Of a stretch of 29,795 bases of DNA, positions 8,575 to 21,552 are shown in pieces. Source of the stretch: Silene noctiflora (taxonomy: Eukaryota; Streptophyta; Magnoliopsida; Caryophyllales; Caryophyllaceae); NCBI GenBank assembly GCA_009801015.1, contig VHZZ01001862.1, positions 65,139-94,933 on the forward strand, read 5' to 3'. The position numbers and the translations under genes were made by a program. The notes under the pieces were generated by a model. That model did not search any database, was not told where the DNA came from, and worked only from the letters and a program-made list of their open reading frames with translations. The number at the start of each line of letters is the position of its first letter. Positions within the stretch are counted from its first letter, which is position 1.

Positions 8575-9765
8575 ATGTCGGCTCCAATTGACACTTTTCT
8601 GTTCACATCGGAGTCCGTGAACGAAGGACACCCCGACAAGCTCTGTGATCAGATCTCTGATGCCGTGTTGGATGCTTGCCTTGCTCAGGACCCTGAGAGC
8701 AAGGTTGCTTGTGAGACCTGCACTAAGACCAACTTAGTCATGGTCTTCGGTGAGATCACCACCAAGGCCAATGTTAACTACGAGAAGATTGTCCGAAACA
8801 CTTGCCGGGAAATCGGGTTTGTGTCCCCTGATGTCGGTCTTGATGCCGATAACTGCAAGGTCTTGGTCTACATTGAGCAGCAAAGCCCTGACATTGCTCA
8901 GGGTGTCCATGGTCACCTCACCAAGCGCCCTGAGGATATCGGTGCCGGTGACCAGGGTCATATGTTTGGGTATGCTAGTGATGAGACCCCTGAGTTGATG
9001 CCTCTCAGCCATGTCCTTGCTACCAAGCTTGGAGCCCGCCTCACTGAGGTTCGCAAGAACGGAACTTGCAAGTGGTTGAGGCCTGATGGCAAGACCCAAG
9101 TCACAGTTGAGTACTACAATGAGAACGGTGCCATGGTTCCCATCCGTGTTCACACCGTGCTCATCTCCACTCAGCATGACGAGACTGTCACCAACGACGA
9201 GATTGCTGCTGACTTGAAGAAGCACGTTATCAAGCCTGTGATCCCTGAGAAGTACCTCGACGAGAAGACCATCTTCCACCTTAACCCCTCCGGCCGTTTC
9301 GTGATCGGTGGACCCCATGGTGATGCTGGTTTGACCGGCCGTAAGATTATCATCGACACCTACGGGGGTTGGGGAGCACACGGAGGTGGTGCCTTCTCTG
9401 GCAAGGACCCAACCAAGGTCGACAGAAGTGGGGCCTATGTTGCCAGACAGGCAGCCAAGAGCATTGTCGCCAGTGGCCTTGCTCGCAGGTGCATTGTCCA
9501 GATCTCATACGCCATTGGTGTTCCTGAACCTTTGTCGGTGTTCGTTGACACCTATGGAACAGGAAAGATCCATGACAGGGAGATTCTCAAGATCGTCAAG
9601 GAGAGCTTTGACTTCAGGCCAGGGATGATAGCCATCAACCTAGACCTGAAGAAGGGTGGAAACAGGTACTTGAAGACCGCTGCTTACGGACACTTCGGAA
9701 GGGACGATGCTGACTTCACATGGGAGGTTGTGAAGCCCCTCAAGTGGGAGAAGCCCAAAGCGTAA
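8575..9765 (+). CDS. SAMS: S-adenosylmethionine synthetase (methionine adenosyltransferase), 396 aa
   Basis: Joins methionine and ATP to form S-adenosylmethionine, releasing phosphate and diphosphate. It supplies the methyl donor for DNA, lignin and lipid methylation and the precursor for ethylene and polyamines. It acts in the cytosol (and nucleus) as a dimer or tetramer with Mg and K ions. A single uninterrupted frame begins [20 protein letters not shown]. Visible landmarks are GHPDK (18-22), the first family signature GAGDQG (123-128), GGPHGDAG (245-252) and the second signature GGGAFSGKD (270-278). The end, [10 protein letters not shown], is usual for plants, and the length equals the family norm of 390-396. 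C/G-rich third positions contrast with the AT-rich surroundings, consistent with strong expression. The coding exon follows a leader intron and converges with the ABCG gene downstream. Family assignment is essentially certain; which paralogue it is cannot be told. Confidence 0.98.
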   Translation: MSAPIDTFLFTSESVNEGHPDKLCDQISDAVLDACLAQDPESKVACETCTKTNLVMVFGEITTKANVNYEKIVRNTCREIGFVSPDVGLDADNCKVLVYIEQQSPDIAQGVHGHLTKRPEDIGAGDQGHMFGYASDETPELMPLSHVLATKLGARLTEVRKNGTCKWLRPDGKTQVTVEYYNENGAMVPIRVHTVLISTQHDETVTNDEIAADLKKHVIKPVIPEKYLDEKTIFHLNPSGRFVIGGPHGDAGLTGRKIIIDTYGGWGAHGGGAFSGKDPTKVDRSGAYVARQAAKSIVASGLARRCIVQISYAIGVPEPLSVFVDTYGTGKIHDREILKIVKESFDFRPGMIAINLDLKKGGNRYLKTAAYGHFGRDDADFTWEVVKPLKWEKPKA

Positions 9766-10080
9766 GTGAATGAGAACGAGAAAGAGGACATAATGCTTAT
9801 AATTTCATTGATTAAGATTAAGATTAAGATTGGTTGTATGAATAAAGCAAGTGCCCTGCACATATAATCTGCAGGCTATATAGCTGCTGCTTTAATTAGT
9901 GTTATAATGGTATTTAGTATGAGTTAACGTCGTTTTTTTTATAATTAAGTTTTGAGATTTTTTGTTTGTTTGGTAAGCAATAAGTAGAAAGTTGCTGCCT
10001 TTATTTAAGTGGACTTTGGTGTCAATTCTTTTGATTGTTGAAATGATAAGATAATGCCATCTATTTCTCCCTTTCAAAAT
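9766..10080 (+). terminator. 3'UTR and poly(A) region of the SAM synthetase gene
   Basis: An AATAAA signal lies at 9841-9846, about 75 bp past the stop. A short ATTAAG/GATTAA repeat precedes it and T-rich stretches follow (9930-10000). Cleavage is likely within the next 20-40 bp, but plants often use several sites, so the end is approximate. Confidence 0.55.
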
Positions 10081-10786
10081 AAGTTTTTTACTGTATTTTT
10101 TTCCTCAGAGAATCGGGTGTTACTTTTAACTGCTAATAATACCATCGGAATCTTTAGATGAGGTCGATTTCCATCTGACAAAATAGCAGACGCGAAATTA
10201 CAGAGTAGAGAACCCCGGAGCACGGTACTAGATCACTGAAAATGTTGATGAATAAGTATAAATTGTCATTGTCGTAAATCACACCAGAGCCTGTTCAAAA
10301 AAAGGGCGCTGAAGAGGGGGAACAATGAAGACCTTGTGGCGTGGTGATCGCTGGAGAAGTGTTGTTTTAGAAGACATATGGTAATAATTCATTAAGAGGT
10401 CGTTGGAGACCCCCGAAGAGGGAGGACAACGGAGGACTTTCTTCAAGTGGAACTTGTGTGAACATAAAGAACATTACATATCTATCGCCCATCGTGCATA
10501 AACGACATTTCTCGTCGTGGAAGGTGGTCGCTGAGGCCTGAGGGTCGTTATCAATTGTAATTGCGTGTAAACGACGTTAACCTTATATGAGTAGAGGACA
10601 TAAGAGCCTAATATTGTTTTCCTGTCAACGTGAGGGACTCAATGCTACCGATCAAATGGGGGAAGATATAGATATAGCAAGGACTAAGGACTAATGGTCA
10701 AAATAGAGAACATTTCATGTACACAAGTATGGCAGATAGCCCAACTTCTACAATGATACCTCGTCTTACACATGATGAGTTTCTGT
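10081..10786. other. Spacer between two convergent genes
   Basis: No coding region, RNA gene or transposon end is recognisable here. It must contain the 3'UTR of the ABCG gene at its right side, but I see no canonical AATAAA on the minus strand. The left half is somewhat richer in G and C than typical spacer. Confidence 0.5.
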
Positions 10787-13700
10787 TCATCTCCTTTGAA
10801 AGTTAAGTTTGCCAATAAAATAGGCAAAAAGTAACGCAAACGTCAAGGGAAATACAACGAGCATAGCAGCTACTACACCCAGACGATGATGATGATACCC
10901 GAAGTAATCTTGTATGAAAGAGGCTACTGTACTCTTTGCACCATACACAGTGATGTCGTCATGTATATCACCGTACTGGGAAGAAAGCAGAGCATTCAGA
11001 GTCCAAGATGTCGGACTTGCGTAATATAACCATAGCCACCACTTTGGAATATGCTGTAATTACACAGAAAAAATTACATTAGCTCAAGATAAAGAGGTTC
11101 CGAGTCAAGTAGGATGATGAAGAGGTTCCTCATCAAGTAGAAGAATTATCTGAAAGATAAAAGAGGTAACTTACCGGCTGAGGGATAAGAAACCCAGAAA
11201 ACAGATTCATTGAAGCGTAGAAAGCTGAGGCAATAATTGTGGCAAGCTGGAAGTTCGGTGTAACTGACACGAGCACCATAGCCAAGTAACTGAAGTATAC
11301 CAAAGTACAGAACATGGCATAGAAGTACCAAAGGACTTTGTGAGCTGACCAGTAGTACCCAATCATTGGATATGTGAACATTGTGAATAACACAGCCATG
11401 ATAAAAACATAAGGAAGCTCGATAGTCACCTGTCACATTTGTAAAACATTGGTACAATAACTGAGAATGTGATTCAAACTCGTAATCTAGCATACACAAT
11501 ATCCAATCATACTCATTAGTACCCAGTACAAGTTTAGCAATCTTGGTAAATATTGGCTCAAGGTACCCGACGATATTCCCTTTATCATTGTTAACTGAAA
11601 TTTTGTGTTGCTACTAATTTTTTTTCCTACGATAATTTGCAATTTGGGCTACTCATTGCATCTAAAAGCCTTTGCCAATCACCCCTGCAGCAGCATGATT
11701 TAGCCAAAGCAGGAAATTGGACGTAAGAAAAACTTCAGATGGATTAAGTTTATGTTTTAAGCATAACTAATTCAGGTAAAACACATATCTCCCTTAAGAT
11801 TTTCAGATGTGGTAATTACTGTTCCGTTATGAGAAGTTCAGAAAGATATATGTACCTGCGCAAAAGCATAGGCCCATGAAGAGTACATGCCCGCAAATCT
11901 TTCACGATATACAACATTTCTTTCTGTGGCTATATGTGGAATAGCCGTGGAGCAATTGTTTATCCCCAAGAAGACAACAGACGAGAACATGGAACCCAAA
12001 ATAGTGAACAAACTCTGTTGATCTTTCCTGCGACATCAGAACATTCAGAAGGTAAGTTTTGTGTAAACAATTAACCCCGAAATATACTAGGTAAGCAAGG
12101 TAACTTTTAGCAAACAAACAGCATATAAATACTGAAACTGAACTTGAAAGATAAAGCATAGGCCCTGCGGAATCAGCCAAGATTCGAGTACCACCAAACT
12201 GAAGATTCATAAAATTGGCATAACTTACATATTCCTCCCTTGCTTCCAGAATAACAATCCGAATATAACAGATGACAGGAGGGTAAACATGAAGCGGACA
12301 AAGTTGTAAGAAGGGTTTCTCCAGTAAGATAGGTGTTGTTTCCACAAGCAAGATGTATATTGTCCCCATTCAGATTGTGAGAAGCGGCTACGAAAATGGA
12401 TATCCTGTGAACCTGGAGATGGGGTATTGAGCTGCTTCACTAGCTTTTCATTGTCCCTGGAGTCAACAGGAAGAAAGACGCATAGCATCTTTGATCAAGC
12501 CATATATACTGGAAGAGAAAACTAAAAAAAAAAAAAAAAAAAGTCACCCAAAGCAAGCTTATGCACTCAAGAACTGATCAAATAATGATCTTGAACTAGC
12601 AAGGAAACCTGAAAATGAGTACTATCCAGGAATCAGCACCTAAATTACCAATATTTTTTTTAAATAATGAGAAGTAGACAATTCTAGGTCTGTCATTTCG
12701 ACATAGAGGAGCGAAAATGATTCAAAGTATCATTATAACTACTCTCCTTTATGAGTGCTCATAACCCATTGGCGCTAAACCGCTACCTTCTTTAACCAAA
12801 GATTAACAAATTAAGTCACTTACTGGTATAAAGCAGAGTTACGATACACTTCAGCAAAATCAACACTAATCTCGATTTCACTTGATGCAGAAGTGACTTC
12901 TAGCATCCATGTAGCAGGATTGTAATTGTCTCTGATCTTGTGAATCCCAGGTATATCCTAACAAAACCAGACAGAAGAACTGTCATAGAACTGATAGAAG
13001 TCTTCAGAAAAATCTTCACCAAGTACCATAGGGTGTTACAACATAGAAAATTTTGGGGAAGAAATTAAGTAATGAACCTGGAAGTATTCAATAATTCTAC
13101 TGGAATGCTGTCCAAGTGGTCCAGAGTACATCATGCGTCCGCCCGTTTTCAATAGAATCAACTGTAGTAGTGAGATTTTTATACAGGCTTTATCATATTG
13201 CTATAAGTAGTTTTACCTAAATAAAATATTTTGAAGGTGAATAAAAGATAACTACTTCAGCAGCGCGAATAGACCATTTTATATCAGCAAGAGCGGTAGA
13301 ATTGTTAGAGAGATGTGAGCATATCAGAATCTCTAACTATGAATATGAATATACTTTTAACGTCACCACCTTTAAATCAAATTACTGATACCATCATATC
13401 CAAAGATCACAGAAGAAAGATACTTTCTATAGGACGCATACTACAATTACATTACCCATGTGCCTCATGGACTCCTAAAAATGTCGGAGTAAAGCGGGTT
13501 TGGCGTATAAATCTTTGTCCCCTTGTTATCAATACAAAGAGAATTGCATCAAATGACTGCTGTTTCACAATAAAAAGAAGTGCCTCCAATTTAGGGAGCC
13601 ATTTTTCTTTATTCCATCATCATCAGCAACAACGGTAATAGTTTGTTTCTATTTCAAAAAACAAGGTCTCTCACGGAAGGACCAGTGAGATAAACTAGAG

Positions 13701-16700
13701 GTATTTTTGGCTACAACTTACTGTCATTGATTGCATTACTCCAGTCTCCATCCTTTTCTCACCAATTGGTTTCTTCATGAGTTAAGTAATTTTCTTTCTT
13801 CAGAACAAAGCTTAAGGTTAAACGGAGTATGTTACCTCATCAAATGCTTCAAATATGTCTATGCTTGGTTGATGAATGGTACAGACGACAGTCCTACCAG
13901 TAATAACCACATTTTTCACTGCTCTCATGACAATGGCAGCTGCTCTTGCATCCAAACCGGTTGTAGGCTCATCCATGAATATAATTGATGGGTTGGCCAC
14001 AAGTTCTACAGCAATAGTGAGCCGTTTGCGTTGCTCATTTGATAAACCATTGATACCAGGTAGGCCTACTAAAGCATCTCTAACTTCATTGAGCTCGATA
14101 GTTTCAAGAACATCATTCACAAATTGCTGAGATAATTAAATGAAAGATGGATCAGTACTGTTATTTAACAAATAGGTAGAACAAAAAAAAATATGGTTCT
14201 ATAAATTAAAGATCATACGGTTTTGGTCTTTGAATCAATGGTGCTAGGAAGCCGAAGCCAAGCTGAAAAGATAAGTGATTCTTCTATGGTAATATGAGGA
14301 GAATGTATATCAGTTTGTTCGCAGTAACCCGATATGCGAGCAAATGTCTCCTGTGCCTTAGGATACCCTCCTATTCTAATTTCACCTTCTATAGTCCCAC
14401 TAGTCTTACGTCCAGAAAGCACATCAAGAAGAGTTGTTTTTCCAGCCCCACTCACACCCATTAGCGCTGTGAGAACACCCGGCCTAAAAGATCCTGTGAT
14501 ATCTTTGAGTAGTTGAAGCTTCTTCTCTGGAAAACCCCGTTTTTTCATTTCCTGAAACCAGAATAGAATTATAGCACTTGGTTACCTGCTTCAGATGCTT
14601 ATTATAAAGTTATCGCCTACATGATTCGGTGCCTAAAAAGTTGGGTGAAGGGATTACCATAGGAGTATCAATGTAGTATTGCACATTGTGAAATGTCACT
14701 GAAAGAGGTTTAAAGGGCAAAATCATATTCCCTGCCACGATTACCAGAAACTTATTAGGAGATGGATAGATAGATTACATGGACAGTAGTTATGTTATGG
14801 AGTGAGACAATGAAAAGACGGTATATGATCTGTCTTGAAACTCAAAAGAGGATATTTTCTTACCTTTATGAGGTACCAGATTACGTTTAAGACTACTTCT
14901 GGAACTGCTTCCGCTGTAGTCATCTCTGCATGGATATTTCAGTCCTTGCAACTGAGTAAACTTTTCTCGTGAGATAAGAGCTGTGGATGATCCAGGAGCT
15001 AGAAACACGATCAAGATGTCAGATAAGTACAGATAGATAATGACATACCAGATAGCCTTTGAGGCTTTGACATGGAGTATGAATGAAAGATGGTTATAAA
15101 TTACAGTATAATCTTACCCTTCAAGAAAGTTAATGCTAAAATAAACCCAATGGTAGAAAGTACAAAAAACACAGTGAGAGCCCCAATTGAAATCCAATAA
15201 TCGTATCCCGCAAAGAGTAGTCCATGAGATTGTAGAACTTCTTGACCGATTGTTGTGTTGGACGAAAACAACTACAGGCAAAAAATGCTGTTCAGTAAAT
15301 CAGTAAAATAAGGTATCGAGAAGAATTTTCAGCAACAGCGGCAAAATTAGGAATTTGTCAAAACATGTATGAAGTTCCGAAGTCCTAGCATTAGGCAAGG
15401 AAATTGACTCTACATGCCAGTAAAACAAAGATACACTGACCAGCATTCAGCAATTTTTTAAGAATCTTGCAGTGGATTCTCAAGACTTGTCAACTTTGAA
15501 TGTCACAAAATGAGAAGGATAGTTTTATTGCAACCAGGTTCATTTGACATTAAAAGTAGCTTACCATCTGCCATCTTCGAGCTAGAAATTCATTAACAGA
15601 TAGACCTATCTCCCCATATGTGAGCGGTACGAACCAGAAAACCCAATTCAACCAAACTGGCATGGATGCTGCAGGCAAACACAGAAGAGAGGTTTAAATC
15701 CTCTGATGATCTATCCAAATAAGATAGACAACATTAAGTGAACTAAGCTCTTACATCGTGGTATTATGAATCCACTGAAGATGAAAACAAAAAGAATAAA
15801 GAGAACAGAAGCATATGTGGATGCAACTACGGTTTGGCACAAAGCTGCCAATAAACGGAATGAGGACATTGATGTTAAGTGCACTCCGAAATATAGAAGG
15901 GCTTGGCGAAAGAACCTGCATAACACAGAAATTTGATCAATTTTATAGCAACATATACTGAAAGGGACTGGGATCAAACTTATGTAGATGCAAAAGAACA
16001 TAGACAGCATCCAATAAATATGTTAACACAGGCCCAGGGTTCTCCTACTCTATTATCAAAACTAAAATGAAGAATCACAAATCTAGTAAAGTAATTACCC
16101 TCTTAACAGGACAGTGAGAGTGCCACAACACAAACGTATTACAAGTGAGTCGGCTGTTGGCTATAAGCAATAGATTTTGGTTGGGTGTAAAGGGAGCCAC
16201 ATGGGCCTTCTTAATGTTGACGGGTGTGAACCCAGGTTATCAGTACCATCTCACAATGAATTACCAGCTATAGTTGATGACAACTGCTATAAGCATAAGG
16301 TGTTAACAAACGAAAGCAAACCTAATATATGATGATCCAACGATAGCACCTAAAATATTCATAAACCAAGAGAGAATTAGACGGTTAGAAAATCAGCTCA
16401 TCAGACTTCTGATAAACTCACCTTCCAGCCGATGGCGCATAGCCAATGGTGTAATAAGTGATTGATGTCCAGACAACAGCAAGCAAAATGGAAAGAGGTA
16501 TCTTCAGAATAGTGGCCGGGATTGCGTAGGCCCAAGCTGGATAAAAATAGAGGTCTCTCTGTTTGAAGAAAATGGGAAGCCTCATAATTGTCATTGCCAT
16601 TTCTGGAAATCCATCAACAAGAAGTATGACAAGGCCATAGAACATAGCACCCAAATAATAGTTTGCATGAAGAATGCTAACACGCATTCGCGTATGCCAG

Positions 16701-19700
16701 AATACAGTCATTGCCACCACTGCCATAATGATCAACTGCAAGAGTTGAAGACCAATAAAATTATTTTGTTTTACAATGAGACGCATCAATTTTAAAGTAA
16801 TAAAGTATTATTTAGTTATTTACATGCAATATAACTAGATCATGTTAAACCAGATAGGAAGAAAATCAGTAAAAACTGACCTGAATAGTTTTAAAAATGT
16901 ATATGAACGAGTTTCTCCTCATAAGAAGGAATTCTCTCGATAAACACACTTTGAAGAGTTCCCATTTAGGTAGAGAAAACTTGCTGAAGGCAATAGCATT
17001 CTCGTCAGCTTCTGTCTCAATATGTGATTGTGAAACCTCCTCAAATAGACTCTTCCCGATTGGAGACGCCCTAAATTTCTCACAAAACTCGTCGACAGAG
17101 ATATAGGTATAAGGATCATCACGACACCAGTACTGCTCCTGATCTTTTCTTGAAATAACCTGAAAAGAACAAAATTAAAAGTAGTTTTATAGGACAGGAA
17201 TATTAAATATAGATTTCTCATAATTTTATCTAATTTGGCCATTAGCAGGTGACTTTAACCTTAAATTTACGAGTCATTTCTGTTTCGTATTGTTCATGGT
17301 CAAGATTAGGTTCATGAACAAAAATAAGCCGCTGTGTTTGCGTGGGGGGCGTGGGTTCTAGAATGTAAGCTCATCATGATAAAGGGCTCGGTATGACTTA
17401 CCTCCTGTAGAAAGTCAGCTACTCCCTTCCTCTGTGGACAACTAAAACCGCAGTTCTCAAAGAATTCTACAGCATGATTGCGGGGTCCATGATATACAAT
17501 TTTTCCTTCTGCCATCAAAATGACATCGTCAAACAGGTCATAGGTTTCTGGTGCTGGCTGAAGGAGGGCAATTAGTGCAGTAGCATCTGTGATGTGGACT
17601 AACTGTTGGATGCACGAAACAATCTGAAAGGCAGTGGAACTGTCCAACCCATTCGTTATCTCATCCATAAATAATGCCTTTGTTGGTCCAACCATCATTT
17701 CACCTGCATTGCTCCATTAATCCGCAATTCATCACATTCAGATTCAGGGTGTATTTTTTTGTTCACGTTTCTTACACCCTCCATTCATTAAGATTCACAA
17801 TACTTTCTTTCGAGACATTAAAGTTAATACACTATATTTCCACTTTGGATAAGAAAACCCACAATAACAGGGACATTTGACTGTGTACCCAATCTTCTAT
17901 TACAAAATTTTGATATCCTAAAACTCGGGTCCTAAAGCAAATGTAGTGAATTCAAATGACCGGTGGGAGATTTGGAATAATGTTGTGTTGTACCTGTAGT
18001 TAATCGCTTTTTTTGACCACCTGAGATGCCTCGCCTCATAGCATCACCCGTCATTATGTCAGCGCACACATCAATTCCAAGAATCTGCAGGCAAATTGAG
18101 GAGCAGTAAATAACAGACTGTTAGGTTTACTGCAGAAATCTAATGAAATGGGGGACGTTCAAAGAGTTACTTTTAATATGTAGTCCGTCTGAAGAGAACT
18201 TTCAACTCCTTCCGCAGAGATTGCCTGTTAGATTAAGTCATGAGTCGCATAGAAACTGTCATTACATGCACAATACTTAACTAAGCCATTAGTACGGGAA
18301 CAAGAAAAATACAGAAAAAGGGAGACACAAAGGATAGTAGAATTATTGCTCAAATACCTTCATATATGCATCTATATCAGGATCTGGAACAATTCCTTCC
18401 TGCTTTTCCCTTCTACAGACCTCAACCATCATATCTGATGAGAGATAGAAATTTTTAAAAATATGAATGCATGGTAAGTGTAATCACAAATTCACACCAC
18501 CGGATTACAAGACCAGCTTACCTGCTCGGCTTCCAACACCCTGACAATGAGCTGAAAAGTCAATTGTCTCTCTCACGGTCATCTCAGGAATGTGCAGGTC
18601 ATGCTGACTAATATAAGCAGAAGTTTTTTGTGGCACAAATTCATCCAGTTTACACCCATTGTACTCAATATCTCCTTTTTGCTGCAATCAAAATTGACAA
18701 AAATCTATAGGTTGCATATGAAGTGGAAACTGAGATTGCAGCACAAAACTTGTCTGTAAAGTTCATCATAACTATCTACTTTTAAACTCCTTTTACATTT
18801 CCGTAGTCTATAACGCAAAACTGCATTTGTTTAAGGAATATCTATCTTTTAGATGAAGTTTTATAAGTTAACTGCAGTGAGCTATAAGCTTCAAGAACTT
18901 TAAACCTTCCAGCTCGTTAACCCAAAGGAAATTACAAGCATAGTTACATTAACTATTGTTCCACGGAAGTGCACACGAAACGGAAAAAATAGATTATAGA
19001 GACCTGTAGAGATTTATCCAGATTTCCAGAAAGTGACAATAGGAGGGTGGTCTTTCCGCATCCTGGGGGACCAAGTAACAGAGTCATCCTGCACATACCA
19101 TCTTTGAATCAATGCATCCATCTAAGACAATAATCTTTGTTAAGAACCATAACTTACTGGCAATTATCATTTAAGCAGGAAAAAATGGGCGACTTCCATA
19201 CAACGAGACACGCACCCATATCGGATATAGATTACTTTTTACCGATACTAAGTAACATATTTTATAAATAATAAACACTCAGCTTAAGCTCGTTAAAAGT
19301 TCAATGCTCAACGTTATGGAGGAATAATATTTAGTTTGAGATATGCATAATCAATGCATGTTTCTACAAGGCTATATGTCCTCAGTTGTATTTTTTGAAT
19401 ATAAAAAAATTCTGAGTACAATATTTGTATGAAAAATTGATAAGGTCTTTAAATTTTTCTGACAGGATGACAACAACATCATTAGAGCCTTAATACCATA
19501 ATGATATGGGGTCAACATGAATTCATTTGAAACTGTCAATGACCGTTGCATAAATAAAATAAAATGAAACAAAAAATGTGATATACGAAGTATAATCGAT
19601 AAAAAATAAAGCTACGAGAGGCAAAAACTTCTATTTTTTCAAGAGACTTAGATGCAAGAAGTTTGCGGGGTAAGGTGGGCTAAGTTGTATGCAGCCTTTC

Positions 19701-20791
19701 CCGTGTGTTAAAAACACAAAGAGGCTATTTCCTAATGAACCAAGATGAAAATTGTGTCGAGTACTGCTATTTCACAGTAGAAAGAAGCACAACCACTTTA
19801 GTAAAAGAGAAATGAGTCTTTGGCTCGATGGGAATGGAAACAAAACAACCCAGATAAATTTTGACAAAGAAAAACATAAATTATTTGGTCTCCACTGCCT
19901 GAATACTTAGGCCAGGATATGTGATATAGAGATATACCTAAGTTATTTGCTAACTGACCTTTTAGGCTTGATTATGCCATTAGCATCTTTGATAATGCTT
20001 AGTTTTGCCTCTTTCGACTCATACCCCAGTAATGTCTTAATGATCTGAAGCATAATATAACAAGGTGATTTTCAGGAAAAAAAAAATATTTATGACTAAA
20101 GTCTTGACATAGGAGAATCACAAAGTCGAGTACAGTACATTTTGTGTATACATGATGATTTAGATAAAGGGTGAACTTACAGAGAAACTGCTTTTCAGAG
20201 AGTTCCAAAGAGTTGGGAGAGGCTTTCCATCGACAACCTTGCACTTAGCATCGACTGAGATGTTTACATACTTCACCTTGACAGCAGGAAATTTCAAACC
20301 AACCCTATACAAAAAGGGGTTTCCCAGTCAAGTCATTAGCAAGTGCAGTGTAAGTTTCTGCAAAAACCGAAGTCAGGAAAAAATCTCGCAGAGAGTAGTG
20401 ATACTTACTTATCTACTCTCTTCTTAAGTTTCTTCAAAAACCGAAGGTTATCTTGTTCAATCTGTCTAATGAGCTTCTTGATAAAAAGATCTCGTTCAAG
20501 AGACCCAAGCATGGAGACGTTGATCACCCGTTTTCCATTAGACATACTTTCATCATCATATTCATCAAACAGAAAAAACTTCGACCGTTGATAGGTTGGT
20601 AATCTCTCAATTTTAGCCCATTCTTGAATGTGCTCCTCATCAAAGGCATCTCTGGAAGAAGCGAGAGACGAATTTCTACTCAAACTGGACCCTAGACCCT
20701 GGAAAGATAAACATGGACTTGGGCTTCTCCCTTGCTCTAGTAACTCACATTCAGGAGACCTGATTTCGTCATGATCATCACATTTTGCCAT
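10787..20791 (-). CDS. Full-size ABCG (PDR-type) ABC transporter, 1448 aa, 24 exons
   Basis: Plasma-membrane ATP-driven transporter of the pleiotropic drug resistance class. Relatives move hormones, cuticle or suberin precursors and defence compounds; the substrate here is unknown. Twenty-four exons join in frame to 1448 residues, near the usual 1400-1450. Order: acidic, serine-rich N-terminus; ATPase domain 1 with Walker [10 protein letters not shown] (204-212), signature ISGGQ (343-347) and Walker B ALFMDE (363-368); membrane domain 1 (about 525-790); ATPase domain 2 with Walker [10 protein letters not shown] (893-901), signature LSNEQ (1000-1004) and Walker B IIFMDE (1020-1025); membrane domain 2 (about 1165-1445); C-terminus KLNFQRR. 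As in other PDR proteins the ATPase sites are asymmetric: domain 1 has LLQPAPE where domain 2 has TIHQPS. The start (AAACAATGG) has a good context 59 bp below a TATA box. From memory it most resembles the ABCG30/33/37/42/43 branch. Confidence 0.97.
10787..20791 (-). other. Exon map of the ABCG transporter gene
   Basis: Exons read on the minus strand, high to low: 1 20791-20409; 2 20304-20181; 3 20044-19959; 4 19088-19004; 5 18681-18522; 6 18434-18358; 7 18224-18171; 8 18084-17994; 9 17703-17402; 10 17159-16881; 11 16735-16422; 12 15915-15755; 13 15668-15565; 14 15271-15118; 15 14998-14864; 16 14731-14658; 17 14551-14219; 18 14126-13836; 19 13161-13078; 20 12957-12824; 21 12456-12229; 22 12027-11856; 23 11429-11175; 24 11053-10787. 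All introns are GT-AG. Lengths sum to 4347 bases (1449 codons with the TGA stop). Each junction was placed so that the protein stays in register with the PDR family; none needed a non-canonical site. The largest introns lie between exons 3-4 (870 bp) and 18-19 (674 bp). The intron between exons 20 and 21 holds a run of 19 A at 12524-12542. Confidence 0.92.
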
Positions 20792-20849
20792 TGTTTAAAA
20801 TTAGCAAAGGTTCAAAATGTGCAATGTTGGTAACATAACAGCAAAGCTG

Positions 20850-20857
20850 TTTATATA
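20850..20857 (-). promoter_or_regulatory. TATA box of the ABCG transporter gene
   Basis: Read on the minus strand this is TATATAAA, 58 bp upstream of the start codon. A start of transcription about 30 bp downstream would leave a short leader of roughly 30 bases. No ATG intervenes between the box and the chosen start, which supports that start. Confidence 0.65.
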
Positions 20858-21477
20858 GTCATTTCGGAAACTGAGACACATAGGACACAATCGATTAGTT
20901 AATAATTTTAAAACAAGAACATGATAGTTACATGATAACTAACAGAATAAACTTTACTTATATATAATGTCTTGACTATTCTTAAGAGTATCTGTTAGAT
21001 GTGGAGACTACTCATAAGGAAACATAGCACGCTATTCGGTAGCAAGACTGTCTCCATTAAGGAAAGTAGGATTCTGATTTCTGAAGTATCATTGGCTTAT
21101 AATGAAAAAACAGATGCCGAAAACATATGATCAGAGATTCAGAGCATTAACAAGTTACATTCAGGAACTAAACAACGAGAAGTAGGTAGATTTTAAGGAT
21201 TACAATAACTTAGTTGACTGGTTTAACAAATTTATCATACTGACATCCTAACAGTAGTGTGAGGACTAAATCATGCAGTGATTTGTTCAACAACGAGTAG
21301 GTAGATTTTGAGGATCAGAGGTAACACAACGGTTGGCAAGAAAATCATCTGACTAATACGCATTCATCTCATCATGTAACTAAGATAATGCTGCAAGTTT
21401 GTCAGGGAAAATGCAGAAGGTTTCGTCTGCAGAACTTCTAGATCATGGTTTTGTCCGGGAGAAATCTCAGGCAACTC
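20858..21477. promoter_or_regulatory. Upstream region of the ABCG gene
   Basis: AT-rich spacer with no coding region or transposon ends. The word AGTAGGTAGATTTT(A/G)AGGAT occurs twice (near 21180-21200 and 21296-21315), a short local repeat of unknown meaning. No hormone or stress box is distinct enough to call. Confidence 0.4.
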
Positions 21478-21552
21478 CTCCCTCCGTCCCAAACCCCTCG
21501 CAAAAAAATAAAAATAAATAAATAAATAAACAAATGAATGGGACAGTGAGTA
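21478..21552. mobile_element. Short Stowaway-like MITE upstream of the ABCG gene
   Basis: TCCCTCCGTCCCAAACCCCT on the left and GAATGGGACAGTGAGTA on the right form an imperfect inverted pair of the CTCCCTCCG type. Between them lies an AAATAAAT-rich core. It is about 75 bp, non-coding and somewhat decayed, and lies roughly 0.7 kb upstream of the ABCG start codon. Confidence 0.5.

Noticed and set aside
8734-9381. 215-codon open frame antisense to the SAM synthetase gene
   Set aside because: It is a shadow of strongly biased codon use on the coding strand. It matches no family and lies wholly inside a highly conserved gene.
13315-13638. 107-codon plus-strand frame within the ABCG gene
   Set aside because: Lies entirely in the intron between exons 18 and 19 and shows no domain. 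Frames at 19372-19572 and 17674-17880 also start or lie in introns and were dropped for the same reason.
10787-20791. ABCG locus considered as a pseudogene because of its many short open frames
   Set aside because: The pieces are ordinary exons. All 24 join in phase with GT-AG introns and every key ATPase motif is present.
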